Source: CAWICD01 sp052267165 (GTDB lineage: Bacteria > Vulcanimicrobiota > Vulcanimicrobiia > Vulcanimicrobiales > Vulcanimicrobiaceae). Taken from it: a DNA stretch of 64,000 bases. The notes under the pieces were generated by a model that did not search any database, had not been told where the DNA came from, and was given only the letters and a program-made list of their open reading frames with translations. Made by a program: the position numbers and the translations under genes. This document shows, piece after piece, positions 11,002 to 19,933 of the stretch. The stretch covers positions 124,001 to 188,000 of the forward strand of contig JBKQHO010000022.1 in assembly GCA_052267165.1 (NCBI GenBank), read 5' to 3'. The number at the start of each line of letters is the position of its first letter. Position 1 is the first letter of the stretch.

Positions 11002-11780
11002 GGATGCTCGAGGACGTCGGCCGCGGGACGATCGGCTTCTTCGAATATGCGGGCGGTGTCGCAAGCCTCTCGGCGGAGGCGGGCAGGTTCGTCGGCCGTT
11101 TGAAGATCCGGCTCGCCGAGACGTTGGCGCAGGCCTATTTTCTCGGCGTGCAGTCGACCTCGATCGTCTTGCTGACCTCGCTCTTCACGGGCATGGTGAT
11201 CTCGCTGGAAGCGGCCAATCAGGCGGTCAGCTTCGGGGTGGTCGATCTCGTCGGCGGGGGCGTGGCCTATTCCACCTCACGCGAGCTCGGGCCGATGCTC
11301 AGCGCCGTCGTCGTGGCGGGCCGGGCCAGCGCGGCGATCGCCGCCGAGCTCGGCTCGATGGTGGTCACCGAGCAGATCGAAGCGCTCGAATCGCTCGGCC
11401 TCTCGCCTACGCAGATGCTCGTCGTACCGCGGCTGCTGGCCATGATCGTGATGATGCCGCTGCTGACCATCTTCGCCGACGTCATCTCGATCGTGGGCGG
11501 CATGTACTTCGCCAAAGTGCAAGCCGGGATCAGCTACGACACGTTCATCCAGTCGGCGCGCGTCTACAGCCACTTCAGCGACTACGTCAAGGGCATGCTC
11601 AAGGCGGCGGTCTTCGGCGCGATTATCGTCCTGATCGGCTGCTATCAGGGGCTCTCGACGCGCGGCGGCGCGGCCGGCGTCGGCAAGGCGACGACGGGCG
11701 CGGTCGTCATCGCGATCATCCTGATCTTCATCGCGAACTTCCTCATGTCGGTCGTGCTCTTCCCCGCCGGCGCGACCTAG
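10998..11780 (+). CDS. mlaE: MlaE-type ABC transporter permease
   Basis: A 260-residue permease with an amphipathic N-terminal helix and about five membrane segments. Family landmarks are SRELGPMLSAVVVAGRASAAIAAELG and EQIEALESLGLSPTQMLVVPR. MlaE/YrbE proteins form the inner-membrane channel of lipid transporters that move phospholipids between inner and outer membranes. It is followed immediately by the ATPase and then the MCE protein, the standard order. The transport direction cannot be told from sequence. The stop overlaps the GTG start of mlaF. Confidence 0.92.
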   Translation: MRMLEDVGRGTIGFFEYAGGVASLSAEAGRFVGRLKIRLAETLAQAYFLGVQSTSIVLLTSLFTGMVISLEAANQAVSFGVVDLVGGGVAYSTSRELGPMLSAVVVAGRASAAIAAELGSMVVTEQIEALESLGLSPTQMLVVPRLLAMIVMMPLLTIFADVISIVGGMYFAKVQAGISYDTFIQSARVYSHFSDYVKGMLKAAVFGAIIVLIGCYQGLSTRGGAAGVGKATTGAVVIAIILIFIANFLMSVVLFPAGAT

Positions 11781-12535
11781 TGGGCGGCGGCTTCGTCGAG
11801 ATCGAGCACGTCTGGCTCTCGTACGGAACGAAAACCGTGTTGCGCGACTGCACGCTCGAGATCAAGCCGCGCGCGATCACATGCCTGATCGGCATGTCCG
11901 GCGCCGGGAAATCGACGATTCTGCGGCTGATCAACGGGCTGCGCAAACCCGACCGGGGCCGCGTGGTGTTCGACGGGGTCGACGTCGCGTCGCTGCGCGG
12001 GCGCGAGCTCAACGAGTTCCGCCAACGCATCGGCTTCGCGTTTCAGTTCGCCGCGCTGTTTGACAGCCTCAGCGTCGGCGAGAACGTGGCCCTGCCGCTG
12101 CGCGAGCTGACCAAGCTCTCCAACGCCGAGATCGACCACACGGTCGACGAGACGCTCGAGGTCGTCGGCCTCGCCGACGTGCGCGAGCGCATGCCGGCGG
12201 AGCTTTCCGGCGGGATGCTCAAGCGCGCGGGCTTCGCCCGAGCGGTCGTGACCAAGCCCGCGCTCGTCCTCTACGACGAGCCCACGACGGGCCAGGATCC
12301 GATCATCACCCGCGTGCTGACCGAGACGATCGTGCGGCTGCGCCGCGACCTCAACGGAACCGCCGTCGTCGTTTCGCACGATCTGACCAGCGTCTACGAA
12401 ATGGCCGACTACATCGCCATGCTGTTCGAGGGAGCCATCGTTGAATATGGAACCGTCGAGGAGGTCAAGCGCTCGACGAACCCGGTCGTGCAGCAGTTCT
12501 TGCAAGGAAGTGAGGTGGGGCCGATCCGGGTTTGA
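11780..12535 (+). CDS. mlaF: MlaF-type ABC transporter ATP-binding protein
   Basis: A 251-residue ATPase. Walker A is GMSGAGKST, the Q-loop region is FAFQFAALFDSLSVGENV, the signature is ELSGGMLKRAGFARA, Walker B is PALVLYDEPTTGQDP, and the switch His lies in VVVSHDLTSVYEMAD. The phrase AALFDSL, with the permissive signature LSGGM, is typical of the MlaF group rather than drug exporters. I chose the GTG at 11780, which overlaps the mlaE stop by one base and leaves the usual short N-terminus before the first beta strand. Confidence 0.93.
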   Translation: MGGGFVEIEHVWLSYGTKTVLRDCTLEIKPRAITCLIGMSGAGKSTILRLINGLRKPDRGRVVFDGVDVASLRGRELNEFRQRIGFAFQFAALFDSLSVGENVALPLRELTKLSNAEIDHTVDETLEVVGLADVRERMPAELSGGMLKRAGFARAVVTKPALVLYDEPTTGQDPIITRVLTETIVRLRRDLNGTAVVVSHDLTSVYEMADYIAMLFEGAIVEYGTVEEVKRSTNPVVQQFLQGSEVGPIRV

Positions 12536-12559
12536 ACCGGCGGTACCTACGAGTGGTTT

Positions 12560-14197
12560 ATGACGAAACAAGCCCAGGTCGGTCTGTTCACGCTTCTCGG
12601 CATCGTCGCTGTCTTTGCCGTGTTTTACGTGCTGGCCGATTACGGCACGCGCAGCCGCGGCTACAAGATCGGCGTCCACTTCCAATCGGCTTCGGGCTTG
12701 CGCAACGCGGCGATCGTTTACCTCAGCGGCGTGCCGGTCGGCGCCGTCGACCAAATCGTGCTCGAGCCCGACTACACGACCGACGTCGTGCTGGCCATCA
12801 AGCCCGGCTACGACATCCCGCGCGACTCGCGCTTCCTCATCCAGGCGCCGCTGACGGGCGAGCCGAGCGTGCTGATCCAGCCGCCGCGCAACGCGCCCGG
12901 TCCGCTCGCGACGCTCCCCCACGAGGTGCTCCCGCTCGAGGAGCAGCCGCGCGGCACGAACCCGACCTCGATCGGCGATTTGCTCGAACAGGGTCAGGGC
13001 GAGATCCGGCGCTTCGACAAGCTGCTGGCCCAATTGCAGGACGCGACGCCGCGGCTGCTGGCCGAGCTCCAAACGACGCTGCACAACACCAACGACCTGA
13101 CCACGACGGCCAACAGCGCGCTCAAGACCTTCGCCACGCGCAGCGACTCGCTGGCGGCGTCGCTGCAAACGGCCGGCAACAACGTGGTCGACTTGACGGG
13201 TTCGCTGGATTCGACGCTGCACCGCAACTCGGCCCAAATCGACGAGCTCGTCGTGCAGTGGAACCGCACCTCGAAGTCGTTCGGCCAGACGGTCGACGCG
13301 CTGCGCGACGTGGCGACCGATCCGAGCATGAAGCAGGATGTGCTCCAAACCACGCACTCCTTCGCCGTGACAGCGCGGACGTTTGCCGCGCTCAGCCAAG
13401 ACCTGCGCCAGGTGGTGGGCAACCCGCAAACGCAAGCGCAGCTGCGCGACACGGTCGCGCGAATCGACGCGACGTCGCAGAAGATCGACTCGCTCGCGGG
13501 CCAGCTCGGCGGCACGAGCAGCGTATACGGCGTCGACAAGGGCGCGACGCCGGCGCCCGCCGGGTTCGGGCCGGTGCCCGGAAACGTTCCAAGCTCGCAG
13601 CCGGTGCTGGCTCCGCAGGGTGCGCCGACGGTGCCGCCCGAGAGCGCGCCGATTCTGCCGCCGCCGAGCGGCGCTCCCCCCAGCCAGCCGAACGCGGGCC
13701 CCAGCGCTTCGCCGGCGCTGCAAACCTTTCGGGCGCGGCTCAACCAATTCACCAAAGACCTCGTGCAGTTACAAGTTCGCGTCAGCGAGCTCTCTGTGGA
13801 GCGGCCGGGCAGCGCGGACCGCAACGTCTCGCCGCTGCTGACCGCCGACCGCGGCCCGATGGCCGACTTCAACCTCTCGATCTTGCCCGATGCGAATACC
13901 GGCCTGTTCGCCGGCGTCAACGACGTCGGCGCGAATTCGAGCGGCAACCTTCTGCTGATGAAGCGCGCCGCCAACGTCCGCTACGGCGGCGGCATCCTCT
14001 ACTCGCGACTCGGCGCGCTGGCCTCGATCGGCTGGCGCTCGTTCGGCTTCGAAGGACGCTTTTACGACTTGCGCCATCCGACGGCCGACGCGTATCTGAA
14101 CCTGTTCGCTGCGCCGAACGTGCAGCTCTTCGGGGGCGAGCGCGATCTGACGCACGCTTCGCGGCGCACCGTCTTCGGGCTGCAATTCGAGCTGTGA
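12560..14197 (+). CDS. mlaD: MCE/MlaD-family lipid transport protein with extended C-terminus
   Basis: A 545-residue protein with one N-terminal membrane anchor (residues 7-27), an MCE domain (about 35-115, with VYLSGVPVGAVDQIVL and the LIQAPLTGEPSVLIQP strand), and a long helical region (about 145-320). A Pro/Ala-rich linker (about 330-385) follows, then a beta-rich C-terminal part from about residue 430 with alternating aromatic strands ending in FGLQFEL. MCE rings bind lipids and, with long helical needles, can bridge the periplasm. The C-terminal part resembles a short outer-membrane-inserted domain, which would anchor the far end of the needle; that is inference. The stop is followed one base later by the rhomboid start. 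Confidence 0.85.
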   Translation: MTKQAQVGLFTLLGIVAVFAVFYVLADYGTRSRGYKIGVHFQSASGLRNAAIVYLSGVPVGAVDQIVLEPDYTTDVVLAIKPGYDIPRDSRFLIQAPLTGEPSVLIQPPRNAPGPLATLPHEVLPLEEQPRGTNPTSIGDLLEQGQGEIRRFDKLLAQLQDATPRLLAELQTTLHNTNDLTTTANSALKTFATRSDSLAASLQTAGNNVVDLTGSLDSTLHRNSAQIDELVVQWNRTSKSFGQTVDALRDVATDPSMKQDVLQTTHSFAVTARTFAALSQDLRQVVGNPQTQAQLRDTVARIDATSQKIDSLAGQLGGTSSVYGVDKGATPAPAGFGPVPGNVPSSQPVLAPQGAPTVPPESAPILPPPSGAPPSQPNAGPSASPALQTFRARLNQFTKDLVQLQVRVSELSVERPGSADRNVSPLLTADRGPMADFNLSILPDANTGLFAGVNDVGANSSGNLLLMKRAANVRYGGGILYSRLGALASIGWRSFGFEGRFYDLRHPTADAYLNLFAAPNVQLFGGERDLTHASRRTVFGLQFEL

Positions 14198-14198
14198 G

Positions 14199-14903
14199 AT
14201 GATCCCGCTCGGCGACAGCGGCCGCAAGGGAATCTTTCCGCTCGCCGTCTATACGATCGTCGCGGTCAACGTCGCCGTGTTCTTTCGCGAGCTGGCCACG
14301 CCGAACGCCGACGCCGTCATCAACGGGTTGGCGCTCATTCCGTACAACGTCACGCACGCGATCCAACTCGATCCGCCGGCCGCGCCGACGCTCGCGACCT
14401 TGGTCACCTCGCAATTCCTGCACGGCGGCTTCCTGCACATTTTCTTCAACATGCTGTTCCTGGTCGTGTTCGGGCCGGAAGTCGAGCACCTGACCGGCCA
14501 CGTGCGCTTTTTCGCCTTCTATCTGCTGTGCGGGGTCATCGGCGGTCTCGCGCAACTGCTGACCACGCCGGTCAGCCACGTTCCGTCGGTCGGCGCCTCG
14601 GGCGCGATCGCAGGCGTGCTCGGCGCGTACATCCTCGCGTTTCCCACCAACTCGGTCCGGACGGTCGTGCCGATCGGCTGTTTTCCCGTGTTCCTGCGCC
14701 TGCCGGCGGCGCTCGTGATCGGTCTGTGGGCGCTCGTGCAATTCGTGCACGGCTACGGTGCGATCTCGACCCGGGTCCTCTCCGAGCAGGGCGGCGGCGT
14801 CGCGTACTTCGCGCACATCGGCGGGTTTCTCGCCGGCGTCTTCCTAATCGGCCTCTTTCGGATACGCGATCTCGAACCGCCGCCCGTCAGGTACCGCTAC
14901 TGA
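14199..14903 (+). CDS. Rhomboid-family intramembrane serine protease
   Basis: A 234-residue membrane protein with about six hydrophobic segments. The catalytic Ser lies in PSVGASGAIAGVLGAY (GASG motif), and the catalytic His in the last segment, HIGGFLAGVFLIG. The oxyanion/structural motif HGGFLHIFFNMLFL lies near residue 75. Rhomboids cleave single-pass proteins within the membrane. The substrate is unknown. It starts one base after the MCE gene stop and overlaps panE by one base, so it may be co-transcribed with the lipid transporter. Confidence 0.9.
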   Translation: MIPLGDSGRKGIFPLAVYTIVAVNVAVFFRELATPNADAVINGLALIPYNVTHAIQLDPPAAPTLATLVTSQFLHGGFLHIFFNMLFLVVFGPEVEHLTGHVRFFAFYLLCGVIGGLAQLLTTPVSHVPSVGASGAIAGVLGAYILAFPTNSVRTVVPIGCFPVFLRLPAALVIGLWALVQFVHGYGAISTRVLSEQGGGVAYFAHIGGFLAGVFLIGLFRIRDLEPPPVRYRY

Positions 14904-15841
14904 TGAGCGTGCAGCCGCAGTCCGCACCACCGGCACGCGTCGCGATCTTGGGCGCCGGAGCGATGGGGACGCTCTTCGCCTACGCGCTCGCCGAGCACAA
15001 TGCCGTCACGCTGGTCGACGTGCGCGGCGACGTGGTCGAGACGATCGCGCGCCAAGGCGTCACGCTCGACGGCCTTCCGCCGCGCCGCGTCGAGGCGACG
15101 CGCGATCCGGCGCGCGTGTTCGCCACGAATTTTCTCTTCGTGTTCGTCAAGGCGCCCAACACGCTGCACGCGGTGCGGCCCTTCGCGGGTCAACTCAACC
15201 CGGCGACGCCGATCGTCTCGCTGCAGAACGGCCTCGGAAACGAAGAAGCGATCAAGGCTGCGCTGGGGGGCAACGTTCCGCTGGTCATCGGCATCACCAA
15301 CGAGCAGAGCCTCGCGATCGGGCACGGCCACTCGCGCCGGCTCGGCGTCGGAACGACCGTCGTCGGCTCGGCCGGCGCCTCGACCGAAACGGTTCGGTCG
15401 GTGCACCAGCTGTTGACGCAAGCCGGGATCCGGTGTTCGATCGCCTACGACATCCGCCCGCACTTGTGGGGGAAGCTGGTCGCCAACGCCGCGATCAACC
15501 CGATCTCCGCGTTGATCGACACGCACAACTCGGTCATCGCGAACGATCCGAGCGCATGCGAGCTCGCGCGCGCCGTCGCCTACGAGAGCGCGGCCGTGGC
15601 CAAGGCGCTGCGCATCAACCTGCCGTTTCGCGACGCCTGGGAGTACGTGCGCGGCGTGATCGCTGCGAGCGTCGACAGCCGCAACTCGATGACGGTCGAC
15701 CTCAACGCGCGGCGCAAGACCGAGATCGATCACGTCAACGGCGCGATCGTCGCCGCCGGGCGCCGCGTCGGCGTCCCGACCCCGTACAACGAGGCGCTGC
15801 TTCATTTGGTCAAGGCGATCGAGAACGCGCCGCGTGACTAG
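14903..15841 (+). CDS. panE: Ketopantoate reductase (2-dehydropantoate 2-reductase)
   Basis: A 312-residue enzyme. The N-terminal Rossmann NADPH site is ILGAGAMGTLFAYALA (residues 14-29). The segment VKAPNTLHAV and SLQNGLGNEEAI match the family, and the C-terminal helical domain carries the conserved Lys in HLWGKLVANAAINPISAL and Asn/Ser residues in RNSMTVDL. It reduces ketopantoate to pantoate in pantothenate/CoA synthesis. The ATG at 14903 overlaps the rhomboid TGA. Other members of the broad family act on other 2-keto acids, so substrate is likely but not certain. Confidence 0.85.
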   Translation: MSVQPQSAPPARVAILGAGAMGTLFAYALAEHNAVTLVDVRGDVVETIARQGVTLDGLPPRRVEATRDPARVFATNFLFVFVKAPNTLHAVRPFAGQLNPATPIVSLQNGLGNEEAIKAALGGNVPLVIGITNEQSLAIGHGHSRRLGVGTTVVGSAGASTETVRSVHQLLTQAGIRCSIAYDIRPHLWGKLVANAAINPISALIDTHNSVIANDPSACELARAVAYESAAVAKALRINLPFRDAWEYVRGVIAASVDSRNSMTVDLNARRKTEIDHVNGAIVAAGRRVGVPTPYNEALLHLVKAIENAPRD

Positions 15842-16523
15842 TCCGCAAGCCGGTGTGCTCGAGGCGGTGATCTTCGATCTCGACGGCGTCCTGATCGACT
15901 CGGAAGCGGTCTGGGAACGCGTCCGCCGCGCGTACGTGCGCGAGCACGGCGGCACGTACCCCGAGCGCGCGACGCGCGACGTGATGGGCATGAGCGCCCC
16001 GGAGTGGTCGCACTACATTCGCGTCTCGCTCGGCGTCGCGCTCGACCCGGAGCGCATCAATCGCGAGGTCGCCGGGCTCGTTGCCGCGGCATACAAAGAG
16101 CATCTTCCGTTGTTCCCCGGCGCGGTCGCGGCCGTGCGGCGAATGGCCGCGCGTTTCAAGCTTGGGCTCGCGTCGTCGTCGAACCGTTCGCTCATCGACC
16201 TGGTCGTGCGCGAGGCGGGGTTGGGCGATGCCTTCGCCGTGGTGCTCTCGTCGGAGGAGGTCGGCGTCGGCAAACCGGCGCCCGACGTCTACCTGCGCGC
16301 GGCGGCGCTGCTCGGCGTCGCCCCTGCTCGCTGCGTTGCCGTCGAGGATTCGACCAACGGACTGCGTTCCGCCAAAAGCGCCGGCATGCGGCTGATCGCT
16401 ATTCCGAATCGCGACTATCCGCCGGCGCCCGAGGCGTTGGCCCTCGCCGACGTCGTGCTGCCGGACATCTCCGCGCTCGAGGTCACGACGGTCCTGCGCC
16501 TGGAGCCGTCTGCGCGCGGCTGA
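15834..16523 (+). CDS. HAD-superfamily phosphatase, beta-phosphoglucomutase-like
   Basis: A 229-residue haloacid dehalogenase-type hydrolase. Motif I is IFDLDGVLIDSE (nucleophile and acid/base Asp), motif II is LASSSNRS, motif III is VGVGKPAPDVYL with its Lys, and motif IV is CVAVEDSTNGLRSAKSAG. A helical cap (about residues 20-85) marks subclass I, like beta-phosphoglucomutase or DOG-type sugar-phosphate phosphatases. The substrate cannot be fixed. It starts at a GTG overlapping panE by eight bases and runs convergently into the LOG gene, overlapping it by 41 bases. Confidence 0.85.
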   Translation: MTSPQAGVLEAVIFDLDGVLIDSEAVWERVRRAYVREHGGTYPERATRDVMGMSAPEWSHYIRVSLGVALDPERINREVAGLVAAAYKEHLPLFPGAVAAVRRMAARFKLGLASSSNRSLIDLVVREAGLGDAFAVVLSSEEVGVGKPAPDVYLRAAALLGVAPARCVAVEDSTNGLRSAKSAGMRLIAIPNRDYPPAPEALALADVVLPDISALEVTTVLRLEPSARG

Positions 16524-17082
16524 GCTCGAGCAGCTTGTCGATCAGCGCGGCTGCGTCGCACGATTCGACCAGCGCGGCGCGGTCGGGCGGATGGACGAAG
16601 CCGTTGTCGACGGCGTCGTCCATGAAGGCGATGAGCCGGTCGAAGTAGCCTTCGACGTTGAGCAGACCGCAGGGCTTTTCGTGAAAACCGAGCTGCCGCC
16701 AGGTGATGACTTCGAAGAGCTCTTCGAGCGTTCCGAACCCGCCGGGCAACGCAACGAACGCGTCGGCGAGCGCAGCCATCAACGCCTTGCGCTCGTGCAT
16801 CGAACCGACCACGTGCAGCTCGCTCACGCTGCGGTGTGCGACCTCGCGGGCCGCGAGCGCCTCAGGGATCACGCCGATCACCCGTCCGCCGGCGGCGAGC
16901 GCGGCGTCGGCCAGCGCGCCCATCAATCCCACGCGGCCGCCGCCGTAGACGATTCCCAGGCCGCGCTCCGCGAGCAGCCGGCCGACAAGCTTCGCCGTCT
17001 CTCGGAACTCGGGCCTGTTCCCTTCGTGCGAGCCGCAGAAGACACAGATGCGAACGTCGAAATCCAACACGTGGCCTTGCAT
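16483..17082 (-). CDS. LOG family protein (nucleotide 5'-monophosphate phosphoribohydrolase-like)
   Basis: A 199-residue Rossmann-like protein. The signature ALPGGFGTLEELFE carries the PGGxGT phosphate loop and catalytic Glu, preceded by the conserved GRVGLMGALADAAL and MHERKALM. LOG enzymes hydrolyse nucleoside monophosphates such as AMP or cytokinin-type adenylates to base and ribose-5-phosphate. The start is taken at 17082, giving family length; longer forms would read through hpnB on the other strand. Its start lies only three bases from the hpnB start on the opposite strand. Confidence 0.85.
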   Translation of the reverse strand: MQGHVLDFDVRICVFCGSHEGNRPEFRETAKLVGRLLAERGLGIVYGGGRVGLMGALADAALAAGGRVIGVIPEALAAREVAHRSVSELHVVGSMHERKALMAALADAFVALPGGFGTLEELFEVITWRQLGFHEKPCGLLNVEGYFDRLIAFMDDAVDNGFVHPPDRAALVESCDAAALIDKLLELSRAQTAPGAGPS

Positions 17083-17085
17083 TCG

Positions 17086-18252
17086 ATGTTCCTCATCGCG
17101 GCGCTTGCGTCGGGGGTAGCTTGGCTCGTGCTGTTGACGGCACGGGGAGGGTTTTGGCGCGAACCCATCGACGCGCATGCCGACGGCGAGTGCGCCGGCC
17201 TCGCCTCGGTTCGCGTCGAGGCGATCGTTCCCGCCCGCGACGAGGCCGAGGTCGTCGGCGCGAGCCTCACGTCGCTCGCCGCCCAGCGCTTTGCGGGGAC
17301 GCTGCAGACCACGCTCGTCGATGATCACAGCAGCGACGGCACCGCCGAGGCCGCGCGCGCGGCACTCGCGCGCCAACCCGGTTCCGAGCGCTGCACGGTC
17401 GTTGCTGCGGGTCCGCTCGAACGAGGCTGGACCGGCAAGCTCGGCGCGCTCGAAAGCGGGGTGCGCTGCGTGCTCGCAAAGCGGGGTGCGCCGGATTACT
17501 GGCTGTTTACGGATGCCGATATCGAGCACGACCCCGACAACGTGCGCGAGCTCGTAGCCAAGGCGCGCCGCGATGGGCTCGACCTCGTCTCGCTCATGGT
17601 CAGGCTGCGTTGCCGCAGCGGCTGGGAGCAACTGCTCGTCCCGGCGTTCATCTTTTTCTTCCAGATGCTCTATCCGTTCGCGTGGTCGAACGATTCGCGG
17701 CGCCGAACGGCCGCGGGCGGCTGCGTGCTGCTCTCCAACGCCGCGCTCGAACGGATCGGCGGCCTGCGCCCGATTCGCGGCCGTTTGATCGACGATTGCG
17801 CGCTGGCGGGGAAGGTGAAGAAGAGCTGCGGCCGCATCTGGCTCGGGCTGACGCGGCGCACGCGCAGCATCCGTCGCTACGAAACGCTGGACACGCTCTG
17901 GAAGATGGTCAAGCGGACCGCCTACTCACAGCTTGGCTTCTCGCGGGCGGTGCTCGCGGCGACGGTCGCGGGGATGATGCTGCTCTACCTCGTGCCGGTC
18001 GCCGCCGCGGCTGACGGAGCGGTCAGCGGCAACCTCGCGCTGGCCGCGGCCGGCGTTGCCGCCTGGGCGCTGATGGCACTCGCGTATCTGCCCACGATAA
18101 GCACCTACGAGCTACCGCCGCTTGCCGCGTTCGGCCTGCCGCTCGCGGCGTTGCTCTACACGGCGATGACCGTCGATTCGGCGCTGGCCCATGCCCGCAA
18201 GCGCGGCGGAAGTTGGAAGGGCCGAACCCACGTCATGTCTTCGGAACGATGA
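17086..18252 (+). CDS. hpnB: Hopanoid-associated glycosyltransferase HpnB
   Basis: A 388-residue family 2 glycosyltransferase. An N-terminal membrane segment is followed by VEAIVPARDEAEVV and DDHSSDGTAE (nucleotide-sugar site), FTDADIEHDPDN (DxD-like), and the acceptor region GRLIDDCALAGKVKK. C-terminal membrane segments start near residue 295. The YSQLGFSRAVLA region and overall layout fit HpnB, found in hopanoid clusters and thought to act in side-chain glycosylation. Neighbouring hpnG, hpnH and hpnA support the specific call. The start at 17086 keeps the membrane segment; the last 20 bases overlap hpnG convergently. Confidence 0.82.
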   Translation: MFLIAALASGVAWLVLLTARGGFWREPIDAHADGECAGLASVRVEAIVPARDEAEVVGASLTSLAAQRFAGTLQTTLVDDHSSDGTAEAARAALARQPGSERCTVVAAGPLERGWTGKLGALESGVRCVLAKRGAPDYWLFTDADIEHDPDNVRELVAKARRDGLDLVSLMVRLRCRSGWEQLLVPAFIFFFQMLYPFAWSNDSRRRTAAGGCVLLSNAALERIGGLRPIRGRLIDDCALAGKVKKSCGRIWLGLTRRTRSIRRYETLDTLWKMVKRTAYSQLGFSRAVLAATVAGMMLLYLVPVAAAADGAVSGNLALAAAGVAAWALMALAYLPTISTYELPPLAAFGLPLAALLYTAMTVDSALAHARKRGGSWKGRTHVMSSER

Positions 18253-18895
18253 ATCGCAGCGCGCGCTCGAGCTGACCGAGCGCGCGCAGCCCGTGGACAG
18301 CCATGCGCGCGCCGGCGAATGGATTGGAGAGCATTACGAACGCGAGCGCGCTGCCGCTCAAATCACCCTCCGCGTCGACGCCGCGGCCCAGGTCGGGCAG
18401 ATCCTCGGCGACGCCGTCGCTGCCGACCCGCAAGACGGCGACGCGGGTGCCGGCCTGCTGCAGGCCCTCGACGAACGCGAAGCTCTCCATGTCGACGGCG
18501 CCGACGTGGTAGCGCTTCGCGAGCGCCTCCTTGTCGGCGCTGCGCGTTACGATCGAATCGGACGAATAGGCCGCGACGCCGGTCTGCGCGCGCCCGAGGA
18601 GCTGCGCCAGCTTGGCGGCCAACTCGGCGTCGCAGCGCAGCGTCGCGCCGTCGGCCCGGGTCACGGTCGCGTAAAGCAACAGATCGCCGACCGCGAAGGC
18701 CGGCGAGAGCAGACCGCACAGTCCGACGACCAGCGCCGCGCCCGGCGCGCCCGCCTCGAGCGCTTCCGCTACCGCTCGCTGCGCGGCGGCGGGCCCGATC
18801 CCAGACGTCCAGACGGCCGGCGTGCCGTGCCCGCGCAACGCGTTGCGCACGGCGCGCTCCTCCGCTCCGCGCGGAACGAAGATCGCGTCGATCAC
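18233..18895 (-). CDS. hpnG: Hopanoid-associated phosphorylase HpnG (adenosylhopane nucleosidase)
   Basis: A 220-residue member of the nucleoside phosphorylase/MTAN fold: TSGIGPAAAQRAV and LVVGLCGLLSPAFAVGDLLL form the phosphate/ribose region, and VGAVDMESFAFVEGL holds the conserved Met-Glu pair that binds ribose. In hopanoid synthesis HpnG removes adenine from adenosylhopane to give ribosylhopane. It follows hpnH by 21 bases on the same strand, the expected order. It is the last gene of the minus-strand hopanoid operon. Confidence 0.87.
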   Translation of the reverse strand: MIDAIFVPRGAEERAVRNALRGHGTPAVWTSGIGPAAAQRAVAEALEAGAPGAALVVGLCGLLSPAFAVGDLLLYATVTRADGATLRCDAELAAKLAQLLGRAQTGVAAYSSDSIVTRSADKEALAKRYHVGAVDMESFAFVEGLQQAGTRVAVLRVGSDGVAEDLPDLGRGVDAEGDLSGSALAFVMLSNPFAGARMAVHGLRALGQLERALRFIVPKT

Positions 18896-18916
18896 GGAGT
18901 GCGCGCCCTGGTGCTT

Positions 18917-19933
18917 TTAGCGGCCGAAGACCGAGGCGACGGAGCGCACGATGTTGTGCAGCTTCATCGCGTCCTCGGCGGCGGTCGGCTCGTAGCCGCA
19001 GTGGACCATGCAGTCCGCGCACTTCGGATTGCCGCTGGCCCGGCCGTACTGCGACCAGTCCGTCTTCTCGATGAGCTCGGCGTAGGTCTCGTAGTAGCCT
19101 TCGCCCAGCAGATAGCACGGCTTCTGCCAGCCGAAAAGGCTGTACGACGGCATACCCCACGGCGTGCACTCGTAGTCTTTCTCGCCCATCAGGAAGTCGA
19201 GAAAGAGCGGGCTCGCGTTGAAGTTCCACTTCTTGGTCCCCGCCTTGTACGGTGCGAGGATCTCGCGGAAGAGCGCCTTCGTCTGCTCGCGCGCCAGGAA
19301 GTGATTCTGATCGGGGGCCTTCTCGTAGCGGTAGCCGGGCGAGATCATCATGCCGTCGACGCCGAGTTCCGTCGCGAAGTCGAAGAAGGCTTGAACGCGT
19401 TCGGCCGGCGCACCGTCGAAGACGGTCGTGTTGGTGGTGACGCGGAAGCCGCGCGCCTTGGCGGCCTTGATCGCCTTGACGGCGACGTCGAAGATGCCTT
19501 GGCGATCGACGTAGTGGTCGTGCTCCTCGGCCAAGCCGTCGAGGTGGACGGAGAACGAGAAGTAATCGGACGGCTCGAACTTGTCCAGGCTCTGCTCGAG
19601 CCGGATCCCGTTCGTACAGAGGTAAACGAATTTCTTGCGCTCGACCAGACCCTTGGCGATCTCGTCGATCCGGGGGTGAAGGAGCGGCTCGCCGCCCGGG
19701 ATCGCGACGATCGGCGCGCCGCACTCCTCGGCGGCTTTGAAGCACTGCTCGGGCGTCAAGTGCCGGCGCAACACCTCGGTCGGATGCTGGATCTTGCCGC
19801 AGCCGACGCAGGCGAGGTTGCAGCGGAAGAGCGGCTCGAGCATCAGGGTCAGGGCAAATTTCTTACGGCCCTTGAGCTTCTGCTCGAGCAGATAGGTGCC
19901 GACCACCGCCGCCTGTTTGAGAGTTACTGCCAT
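18917..19933 (-). CDS. hpnH: Adenosylhopane synthase HpnH (radical SAM)
   Basis: A 338-residue radical SAM enzyme. The [4Fe-4S] motif CX3CX2C is RCNLACVGCGKIQ (near residue 45), followed by the SAM-binding GGEPLLHPRI and CTNGIRLE. HpnH adds a 5'-deoxyadenosyl radical to diploptene, forming adenosylhopane, the first step of side-chain extension. A late cluster of Cys residues (KCADCMVHCGYEP) matches the family C-terminus. The start ATG at 19933 overlaps the hpnA stop by ten bases; longer forms would extend into hpnA. Confidence 0.93.
   Translation of the reverse strand: MAVTLKQAAVVGTYLLEQKLKGRKKFALTLMLEPLFRCNLACVGCGKIQHPTEVLRRHLTPEQCFKAAEECGAPIVAIPGGEPLLHPRIDEIAKGLVERKKFVYLCTNGIRLEQSLDKFEPSDYFSFSVHLDGLAEEHDHYVDRQGIFDVAVKAIKAAKARGFRVTTNTTVFDGAPAERVQAFFDFATELGVDGMMISPGYRYEKAPDQNHFLAREQTKALFREILAPYKAGTKKWNFNASPLFLDFLMGEKDYECTPWGMPSYSLFGWQKPCYLLGEGYYETYAELIEKTDWSQYGRASGNPKCADCMVHCGYEPTAAEDAMKLHNIVRSVASVFGR

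Noticed and set aside
16591..17085. Possible N-terminal extension of HpnB by 165 residues
   Set aside because: The extension is antisense to the LOG gene and has no membrane or glycosyltransferase features; the family begins at the membrane segment.
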